Source of the DNA: Bacteroidetes bacterium UBA955
GTDB lineage: Bacteria; Bacteroidota; Bacteroidia; NS11-12g; UBA955
NCBI GenBank assembly: GCA_002293105.1
Contig: DBCP01000138.1
Coordinates: 1 to 7,308, forward strand
Reading direction: 5' to 3'
DNA length: 7,308 nt
The number at the start of each line of letters is the position of its first letter. The first letter of the stretch is position 1. This document shows positions 1-5,310 of the stretch, in pieces. A program made the position numbers and the translations under genes. The notes under the pieces are model-generated. The model did no database searches and had not been told where the DNA came from. It saw nothing but the letters and a program-made list of their open reading frames with translations.

Positions 1-15
1 CCGCGCTGCGCGCGG
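1..15. repeat. Triloop hairpin, at least 6 bp stem, cut by the window edge
   Basis: Arms CCGCGC (1-6) and GCGCGG (10-15) are perfect complements around the loop TGC. The stem may extend to the left, since base 16 has no visible partner position. It lies inside the barrel-protein reading frame. Short and GC-rich, so on its own it is weak; it is listed because it has the same loop and C-G closing pair as the hairpins at 2823 and 5237. Confidence 0.5.
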
Positions 16-1037
16 GCCGCCTGTTCCATTATCCGGAATGTTGGTTCACCAAACACACGTCCCACGGCGGCCTCGCCTTTCTGCATATCGCGCTACAATG
101 TCAGCCCAACCAATCGCCAAAACCCGCCGCCGTGGGCGGTTGGATTCGGCCGCTGAACCGCCATTCCGATATTTCGCTTCGCGCCTATGTCATCCACAAC
201 CAGTTTAGACCACCACAAGGATTGTTCAACCAACTCATGCCCAACCATTGGAGTGGATCCGCCACCTATTCCCGCGGCACCACCGGCAAGCGAAGCTTGC
301 GGTGGGCCGCGGAACTCCGACAGCCCCTCCTGCCCAACACACAACTCGAACGCCCCCTGTATTACAAACACCAGTGCTTTTTTGAACAACCGCTGTCGCG
401 CAATCTCCAGTTCCACTGCCTTTGGCAGTGGAACAACCAAGCCAACCAAACCGGCTGGGAATCCTTCCTCGGTGATAACGCCTACCCAAACTCAATATCT
501 CTCAACAATACACTCAGCCCTTTTTATACCTCTTCCAATAATCACAACAACCCCCAATTGGCCTCCGCCCACAAAATCACCCTCAACCTGCGCTGCAAAC
601 GTTCACCCTCCAACACCCTCGACCATCAACTCACCTTCGTACCCCAGCCCAATTCCGCCCAAGGATCCTACCTATTCGGCGTCACATTCAACCACCGAAA
701 ACCCTTTTCCCCACTCAAATGGGCCGCGGAATGCATCGCCTTCGATACCGATATCCCCCTCTACTTTACCCCACAAACCCTGCCCCATGAAATCACCCAC
801 TATACCCTCTCCCAAAAAGGCGTTGCCGTAAATGCCCTCATCCAATATGCCTTCAAAAACCGGGTTCAAGCCAGTCTCCATCCGCCAAAATCACCCCAAA
901 ACAAACCCCATTCACACCCAATCAAAAAATACCCTAACAAACAAATCCACCTCGCCGCCCGCTCAGAAATCATCCTCAAAAACACAACAGAAAACCGCAT
1001 CCAACCCCGTATTTTTGTATCGCTATGGCTGAAATAA
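3..1037 (+). CDS. C-terminal part of a probable outer-membrane beta-barrel protein (5' end outside window)
   Basis: The frame is open without a stop from the window edge to TAA at 1035-1037, giving at least 344 residues, and the true start lies upstream. The protein alternates polar and hydrophobic/aromatic residues in many short strands separated by turns ([58 protein letters not shown]) and ends in an amphipathic strand with terminal aromatic character (RIFVSLWLK), as expected of an outer-membrane barrel. By memory only, the layout, especially FDTDIPLYF followed by a G-x-A-V strand, resembles the barrel portion of Bacteroidota helix-hairpin-helix proteins; no HHH motif is in the visible part, so this is a guess. 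The product is rich in Asn, Pro, Thr, His and Gln, reflecting the C-rich strand. Its stop overlaps the pdxJ start by one base (TAATG), suggesting coupled translation. It carries three of the hairpins and two WAAE segments. The reading frame is well supported; the function is not. Confidence 0.72.
   Translation, partial: ALRAGRLFHYPECWFTKHTSHGGLAFLHIALQCQPNQSPKPAAVGGWIRPLNRHSDISLRAYVIHNQFRPPQGLFNQLMPNHWSGSATYSRGTTGKRSLRWAAELRQPLLPNTQLERPLYYKHQCFFEQPLSRNLQFHCLWQWNNQANQTGWESFLGDNAYPNSISLNNTLSPFYTSSNNHNNPQLASAHKITLNLRCKRSPSNTLDHQLTFVPQPNSAQGSYLFGVTFNHRKPFSPLKWAAECIAFDTDIPLYFTPQTLPHEITHYTLSQKGVAVNALIQYAFKNRVQASLHPPKSPQNKPHSHPIKKYPNKQIHLAARSEIILKNTTENRIQPRIFVSLWLK
61..136. repeat. Spaced 11-bp inverted repeat
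   Basis: CCCACGGCGGC (61-71) and GCCGCCGTGGG (126-136) are exact reverse complements separated by 54 bases, all inside the barrel-protein reading frame. No function is evident. GC-rich codons make such matches somewhat more likely, but 11 exact pairs at this distance is notable. Confidence 0.6.
272..312. repeat. Long imperfect triloop hairpin with GCGAAGC apex
   Basis: Eighteen base pairs form between 272-291 and 295-312 around the loop GAA (292-294). The pairing blocks are 286-291 with 295-300, 280-284 with 301-305, and 272-278 with 306-312. Only G285 and A279 are bulged. The apex at 290-296 is GCGAAGC, a sequence known to fold into an exceptionally stable DNA mini-hairpin. It sits wholly in the barrel-protein reading frame, about 88-102 codons after the window start. 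Confidence 0.9.
410..434. repeat. Perfect 11-bp triloop hairpin
   Basis: Arms GTTCCACTGCC (410-420) and GGCAGTGGAAC (424-434) are exact reverse complements around TTT. It is inside the barrel-protein reading frame (codons for FHCLWQWN). There is no T-run after it, so it is not a typical intrinsic terminator. The outer GTTCC/GGAAC ends also occur in the hairpin at 5237-5263. Confidence 0.92.
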
Positions 1038-1759
1038 TGTCCCCCAAACTATCCGTTAACGTCAACAAAATCGCCACCATCAGAAATGCACGCGGTGGCA
1101 ACAACCCCAACGTACTGCAAGTGGCCTTGGATTGTGAACGCTTCGGAGCCCAAGGGATTACCGTGCATCCACGTCCGGATGAGCGACATATTCGCTTCAC
1201 CGATGTGCACGACCTCTCAACCAACATCGCCACAGAATTCAACATCGAAGGTTACCCCTCTGAAGATTTTCTACAACTCATTGAAAAGGTAAAACCCCAT
1301 CAAGTAACCCTCGTTCCAGACCCCCCGCATGTGCTCACCTCCAATGCCGGCTGGGACACAATCACCCATCAAGAATTCCTCACCCAAACCATCGCACGCA
1401 TCAAACTAGCAGGCGCCCGCGTTTCTATTTTCCTCGACCCCAACCCCGACCTCATTGCCTCCGCCAATGCCACAGGCACCGATCGCATCGAACTCTACAC
1501 AGAAGCCTACGCCTCACAATTCCACCAAAATCCCGCCACAGCCATCGCACCCTATGTAGCCACCGCAAATGCGGCCTTGGAAGCAGGACTTGGAATCAAT
1601 GCCGGACACGACCTCGACCTACACAACTTGCGTTACCTGGCGCAAAACTTGCCCGGACTAGCGGAAGTTTCTATCGGACATGCACTGGTCTGTGATGCAC
1701 TTTACCACGGATTGCAAAATACCATCCAACTCTATTTGAGGGCACTAAACACCCATTAA
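1037..1759 (+). CDS. pdxJ: Pyridoxine 5'-phosphate synthase PdxJ
   Basis: PdxJ is a cytoplasmic TIM-barrel enzyme that condenses 1-deoxy-D-xylulose 5-phosphate with 3-amino-2-oxopropyl phosphate to pyridoxine 5'-phosphate, the last ring-forming step of the DXP-dependent vitamin B6 pathway. The 240 residues match the whole family: [18 protein letters not shown] at the N-terminus, [14 protein letters not shown] around residues 41-54, TEFNIEGYP at 66-74, TSNAGWDT at 101-108, [10 protein letters not shown] at 147-156, GINAGHDL at 186-193 and VSIGHAL at 211-217. By family comparison the catalytic residues are H44, R46, E71, E152 and H191, all present. I chose ATG 1037 because family members start just before KLSVNVNK and because it forms a TAATG overlap with the upstream stop. 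An in-frame ATG at 1025 would add MAEI. The gene sits 60 nt before the next gene on the same strand. Nothing looks damaged. Confidence 0.97.
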   Translation: MSPKLSVNVNKIATIRNARGGNNPNVLQVALDCERFGAQGITVHPRPDERHIRFTDVHDLSTNIATEFNIEGYPSEDFLQLIEKVKPHQVTLVPDPPHVLTSNAGWDTITHQEFLTQTIARIKLAGARVSIFLDPNPDLIASANATGTDRIELYTEAYASQFHQNPATAIAPYVATANAALEAGLGINAGHDLDLHNLRYLAQNLPGLAEVSIGHALVCDALYHGLQNTIQLYLRALNTH

Positions 1760-1819
1760 AACCGGAAAACCCGAGAGAATCTAGAACATCCACGCCGCAG
1801 ATCAACCGTTTCAACATCC

Positions 1820-2722
1820 ATGTTTATCCGAAAATTCCATACCCTGGACAAACACATCGCCCTGATACTGCTTTGTTTGTTGGGAGCACAGCAACTGGGC
1901 GCATGGGGGTTTCTCGGACACAAAACGATCAACCGTCAGGCCGTATACGCCCTGCCACAACCCCTATTTGGGTTCTACAAATCACACATAGATTTTATAA
2001 CGGAACATGCGGTAGACCCCGATCAAAGGCGGTATACAGACACAGCCGAGGCCTGTAGACACTACATCGATCTAGAGCGATACGAAAAGGCGATGCCCAT
2101 CGATACCTTGCCAAAATTTTGGAAGTTGGCGGTTGAAAAATACTCCGCAGACACTTTGTTTGCCTACGGTGTAGTCCCTTATCATGTGCAAACCATGCTC
2201 TACCGGCTCACCGAAGCCTTCAAAAACAAAGACGTAGATCGGATACTGCAATTATCAGCCGATATCGGCCACTACGTGGCCGACGCCCATGTGCCATTGC
2301 ACACCTCCCTGAACTACGACGGACAGCTCACCCAACAAAACGGCATCCATGCACTGTGGGAAACCCGTATACCAGAAATCAGCCTGAGCAACTATGAGCT
2401 CACCGTGCCCATCGCGCACTATTTAGACAACCCCAACGACAGCCTTTGGCATTGTATAGAAACCTCGCACAGCCATTTGCCTGCGGTGCTCAAAAACGAA
2501 AAACAATTGAGCCTGCATTGGGGAGAATACCAAAAGTACGAGATCACCACAGACAGCAAAGGAAAAACCAAAAAACAGGTGAAAGAAGCCTTTGCCCTAG
2601 CCTACGAAACCAGCCTAAACCACATGGTAGAAGACCGCATGCGCACAGCAATTACTGCCGTTTCAAGCTATTGGTATACTGCCTGGATGTTGGCCGGACA
2701 GCCAGACATGACAGGTTTATAA
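1820..2722 (+). CDS. Exported zinc phosphoesterase, S1/P1 nuclease / phospholipase C superfamily
   Basis: The 300-residue protein has a signal peptide (K11, then the hydrophobic stretch IALILLCLLG) with likely cleavage after QLGA28. That would leave W29 as the mature N-terminus, whose amino group binds zinc in this superfamily. The three-zinc ligand set can be read directly: W29, H34, D66, H81, H151, D155, H161, H177 and E181, in the motifs WGFLGH, GHYVADAHVPLH and GIHALWE. The spacings W-x4-H, D-x14-H and H-x3-D-x5-H match P1 nuclease. The last ligand is Glu (HxxxE), as in Bacillus cereus phospholipase C, where P1 has Asp. Bacteroidota relatives are usually named zinc-dependent phospholipase C family protein. 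The substrate (nucleic acid, nucleotide or phospholipid) cannot be told from the sequence. It probably acts in the periplasm or outside the cell. The gene stands alone on the plus strand, convergent with the minus-strand operon. Confidence 0.9.
   Translation: MFIRKFHTLDKHIALILLCLLGAQQLGAWGFLGHKTINRQAVYALPQPLFGFYKSHIDFITEHAVDPDQRRYTDTAEACRHYIDLERYEKAMPIDTLPKFWKLAVEKYSADTLFAYGVVPYHVQTMLYRLTEAFKNKDVDRILQLSADIGHYVADAHVPLHTSLNYDGQLTQQNGIHALWETRIPEISLSNYELTVPIAHYLDNPNDSLWHCIETSHSHLPAVLKNEKQLSLHWGEYQKYEITTDSKGKTKKQVKEAFALAYETSLNHMVEDRMRTAITAVSSYWYTAWMLAGQPDMTGL
2265..2283. repeat. Perfect 8-bp triloop hairpin over the zinc-site codons
   Basis: Arms TCGGCCAC (2265-2272) and GTGGCCGA (2276-2283) pair perfectly around TAC. 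It covers the codons for IGHYVAD, residues 149-155 of the zinc phosphoesterase, including ligands H151 and D155. As the protein motif is conserved, the symmetry must come largely from codon choice and could be fortuitous. Confidence 0.7.
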
Positions 2723-2758
2723 GCACTAAGTCTCGGTGATGAATCGTAAAATTGACGG

Positions 2759-4705
2759 TTAAGACGCTTTCAGGATTACCAATTCAATGCGTCGGTTCTT
2801 CGCACGTCCTTCCTCTGTGTCGTTCGCGGCCGCAGGCCGCGAATCGCCATACCCCTTCCATTTCAAACGAGCTGAAGCAATACCCGCCTTCACCAAATAG
2901 GCAACCACAGATGCCGCGCGGTTCTCAGACAACTTCACATTGTATTCCGCCGCACCCTGATTATCCGTATGTCCGGTAATCATCACCTCCATCTTTGGAT
3001 TCATCTTCATCAATTCCACCAACTGCAGCAACTCTTCCGCACTCTCCGGTTTCAAATCGTATTTATCCGTATCGAAAAACAAATTCCGCAGCACAAATAC
3101 CGAATTGTTGTTGATCGGTGTGAGTTTGGCAACCACCGAGAATGGCTGATCCAAGGTAGATGCAGTGGGTTGAAAATTCATGCTGTGTGGCACATATCCC
3201 TTGGCCGTTGCAAACAATGCGTAGTTTCCACCCGCTGTCAGCGGAATAAAAAAGTTAGAAACACTGTCCGAAAACACCACCTTACCCGTACTCAGCTCAA
3301 CCACGCGAACCCTCGCCATCAAAGGCAAACCACCCTGTGCGTCCTCAATTCGTCCCGATACATACGTCACCGGAATGGGCTTAAACTTCTCAGGCACATC
3401 AAATTGATAAATATCCAGTCTGCCCAAACCACCCTTGCGATCCGAAGCAAAATATCCCTTTTTGCCCCCCGCATCAATGTACAATCCAAATTCATCCTCC
3501 GAGGTATTTAATCCTGAACCCAAGTTCTCCGGGGTCGACCATTGGGCATCGGCACCCATGCGCGACATAAAAATATCCGAGCCCCCAAATCCTGGATGAC
3601 CCAAACTGCTGAAATACAAAGTCACTCCATCGTAATGCAAAAAAGGAGCATCATCGTCGTCCCGGGTGTTAATCGCAGGACCCATATTTTTCGGAACACT
3701 CCACTTCCCTTGCTTCAAATAACTGATCCACAAGTCTTTGCCTCCAAATCCTCCTGGGCGATTACTCGAAAAAATCAGGGTATGTCCGTCTCCACTAATT
3801 GCTGGCTGACAATCCCAAGCCCCCCCATTCACGGGCGATCCCAAATTGCTACCGCGCTTCCATCCCCTGCCATCCAAGTCACTCACATACAAATCGCAAC
3901 TTCCCAACCCACCGGGCTGATTGCAGCGCGTGTAATACAAGGCAGACCCATCGGCCTTTACGCTCAAAGTACCTTCATTCTCGGGGGTATTGATCTCACC
4001 GGGCGCAGGATACGCTTTCCCCCAAAGTGAATCGCGCAAATCACTCATGTAAAAATCCTCTTGCAATATGGCATTTTCAGTCCCACCCAAACGGCGCGTA
4101 AACACAAACCGATCGCCTGAAAAAGGCATTCCCGGCCAATACTCATCTTTGTCGGTATTGATACTCGGACCCATGTTCTTAATCCGCAAATTCTCCGCGA
4201 TATTCACATCGTCCATGGCCGTTTTCACACTGGCCTGCAGGCGCGATGCCTTCTCTTTCAATCGGATTGATGCCCCATGTTTCTGGGCGATAAACCCCGC
4301 GCGATTGGGCACTTCATCGAACTGTTTCAAGATGGCCGATGATTCTTGAAGTCGCTTATTTCGGTACAGATACTCCCCATAATAAAAATACATGGGCTGA
4401 AACAACGGTGCTACACGCAAACAATTCTGATAAGATTTACTGGCATTTTGGGTATCGCGCATCGCCTCGTAAACAGATGCCTGCAACGAGTAGGCATCCG
4501 CGTAGGTAGGATCGATCTTGATGGCTTTATTCACCGCTGACAACGCCTTGGGAAATTCGGCGGCATTGAACGAGACAAATGCCTCATCCAACTGTTTCTT
4601 TGCCTTCGGATTTTGGGCGCTCAAACAAGCGGTTAAACCAAAAATTACCCAAACACCACAAAGGCGAATATGCTGAATAATGGGGTTGTTTTTCGCAAAT
4701 CTCAT
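2759..4705 (-). CDS. OmpA-family lipoprotein with TPR, PD40 propeller and CarboxypepD-like domains (PorE-like)
   Basis: This 648-residue envelope protein has a signal sequence ending in a lipobox, LTAC with C27. Signal peptidase I cleavage after LSA30 is the alternative. TPR-like helices follow (about 35-165, including AIKIDPTYADAYSLQASVYE), then five PD40/WD40-like propeller repeats (about 180-436) marked by SSNRPGGFGGKDLW and variants, a CarboxypepD-regulatory/CNA-B-like beta domain (about 447-528), and an OmpA peptidoglycan-binding domain (about 538-648). In the last, D581 (GHTDN) and R596 (LSENRA) match the two diaminopimelate-binding residues in identity and 15-residue spacing, and AKNRRIEL is present. 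The domain order is that of PorE (PG1058), a lipoprotein of the type IX secretion system, so a role linking that machinery to peptidoglycan is plausible; related paralogues are common in the phylum. ATG 4705 makes an ATGA overlap with the gldD stop and is preferred to an upstream TTG at 4714. Confidence 0.93.
   Translation of the reverse strand: MRFAKNNPIIQHIRLCGVWVIFGLTACLSAQNPKAKKQLDEAFVSFNAAEFPKALSAVNKAIKIDPTYADAYSLQASVYEAMRDTQNASKSYQNCLRVAPLFQPMYFYYGEYLYRNKRLQESSAILKQFDEVPNRAGFIAQKHGASIRLKEKASRLQASVKTAMDDVNIAENLRIKNMGPSINTDKDEYWPGMPFSGDRFVFTRRLGGTENAILQEDFYMSDLRDSLWGKAYPAPGEINTPENEGTLSVKADGSALYYTRCNQPGGLGSCDLYVSDLDGRGWKRGSNLGSPVNGGAWDCQPAISGDGHTLIFSSNRPGGFGGKDLWISYLKQGKWSVPKNMGPAINTRDDDDAPFLHYDGVTLYFSSLGHPGFGGSDIFMSRMGADAQWSTPENLGSGLNTSEDEFGLYIDAGGKKGYFASDRKGGLGRLDIYQFDVPEKFKPIPVTYVSGRIEDAQGGLPLMARVRVVELSTGKVVFSDSVSNFFIPLTAGGNYALFATAKGYVPHSMNFQPTASTLDQPFSVVAKLTPINNNSVFVLRNLFFDTDKYDLKPESAEELLQLVELMKMNPKMEVMITGHTDNQGAAEYNVKLSENRAASVVAYLVKAGIASARLKWKGYGDSRPAAANDTEEGRAKNRRIELVILKAS
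2823..2843. repeat. Perfect 9-bp triloop hairpin in the OmpA domain
   Basis: Arms TTCGCGGCC (2823-2831) and GGCCGCGAA (2835-2843) flank GCA, which is TGC on the coding strand. Two more pairs (2821-2822 with 2845-2846) form if T2844 is bulged. It covers codons 621-628 (DSRPAAAN) of the PorE-like gene and is a GC-rich island in AT-richer surroundings. Confidence 0.88.
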
Positions 4706-5310
4706 TTTTTCCAATGCATGGTTTTGATCATGTGATACACATCTTGTTCCACAAATTGAAAAACCGGTGCAACACTATCAGATTCGGTGCGTTTATTGAA
4801 ATACAAAGCCCCCCGCACGAAATGTTTCACACTGTCTGTGAGATAAAAATTAAAGTTCGTGGCCGTATTTCCCTGAATACTAAACACCAAGCCTTTGGCC
4901 TCTGGATTGAATGCAGAAGTAGGACGTTCCAAGATATCATCCGCTTTCTGCAAATGCTTGTTTACTAGCTTCCGTGTATCGTAAATCAAACTGTCGAAAA
5001 ACGCCCAATCCTTGAATTCATAGTAGGTCATGTGAAGCGTAACGTCGAACAGCGGAAAATACAAATTATACCAACCTGGCGTATGTTTTCCTTGGGCATT
5101 GGTATCGGCCATCATGCGGGCATAGGCAGGCAATTGCAGATCCATGGGCAAATCGGCCGCTGAAAACGGTTGATACGATTTGATGGGTAAATCCATGCGC
5201 GGATAGGCCTTGGGCTTTGGCACAAACGACTCCCCGGTTCCGCCGCCGCAGGCGGCTAGGAACAATACAACACAGAGGCCCATGGCCCTCAACATCTTAT
5301 TCCCCAACAT
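4702..5310 (-). CDS. gldD: Gliding motility lipoprotein GldD
   Basis: GldD is a membrane lipoprotein required for gliding and associated with type IX secretion in Bacteroidota; its biochemical role is unknown. The 202-residue product has a basic N-terminus, a hydrophobic segment and a lipobox LAAC with C21, followed by the GldD-type opening VPKPKAYPRMDLP (residues 30-42). Later come the segments GWYNLYFPLFDVTLHMTYY and SIQGNTATNFNFYLTDSVKHFVRGALYF, as expected for the family. Length fits. Position directly after gldE is the conserved order. The start at 5310 overlaps the gldE end by 14 nt. A second ATG at 5295 (M6) follows the gldE stop, has GGGGA about five bases upstream and keeps the signal peptide, so it is a real alternative. 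The lipobox codons lie inside one of the triloop hairpins (5237-5263). The stop overlaps the next start in ATGA. Confidence 0.94.
   Translation of the reverse strand: MLGNKMLRAMGLCVVLFLAACGGGTGESFVPKPKAYPRMDLPIKSYQPFSAADLPMDLQLPAYARMMADTNAQGKHTPGWYNLYFPLFDVTLHMTYYEFKDWAFFDSLIYDTRKLVNKHLQKADDILERPTSAFNPEAKGLVFSIQGNTATNFNFYLTDSVKHFVRGALYFNKRTESDSVAPVFQFVEQDVYHMIKTMHWKK
5237..5263. repeat. Triloop hairpin over the gldD lipobox codons (6+5 bp, one bulge)
   Basis: Inner arms GCCGCC (5242-5247) and GGCGGC (5251-5256) surround GCA (TGC on the coding strand). Outer arms GTTCC (5237-5241) and GGAAC (5259-5263) pair across a two-base bulge, TA. It spans codons 16-25 of gldD, including the lipobox LAAC and the following glycines. 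Confidence 0.8.

Noticed and set aside
187..831. 214-codon open frame overlapping the barrel-protein gene
   Set aside because: It is a shifted frame, extremely rich in Pro, Ser and Thr, with no strand or domain pattern. The frame running from the window edge to 1037 is longer and structured.
2723..2758. Terminator between the convergent zinc phosphoesterase and PorE-like genes
   Set aside because: The 36 bases show no GC-rich stem followed by a T-run on either strand.
2969..3511. 180-codon open frame on the + strand
   Set aside because: It is antisense to the PD40/OmpA gene, whose protein has clear domains throughout this stretch. The antisense product is His/Arg/Gln-rich with no recognisable feature.
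4233..4242. 10-base palindrome GCCTGCAGGC in the PorE-like gene
   Set aside because: Five pairs without a loop occur often by chance; no further extension.
4476..4498. 7-bp inverted repeat GATGCCT/AGGCATC with a nine-base loop
   Set aside because: Short, long-looped and within chance expectation for a 7-kb window.
4703..4714. TTG start at 4714 for the PorE-like gene
   Set aside because: It adds only three residues. ATG 4705 gives the standard ATGA overlap with the gldD stop and a normal signal peptide.
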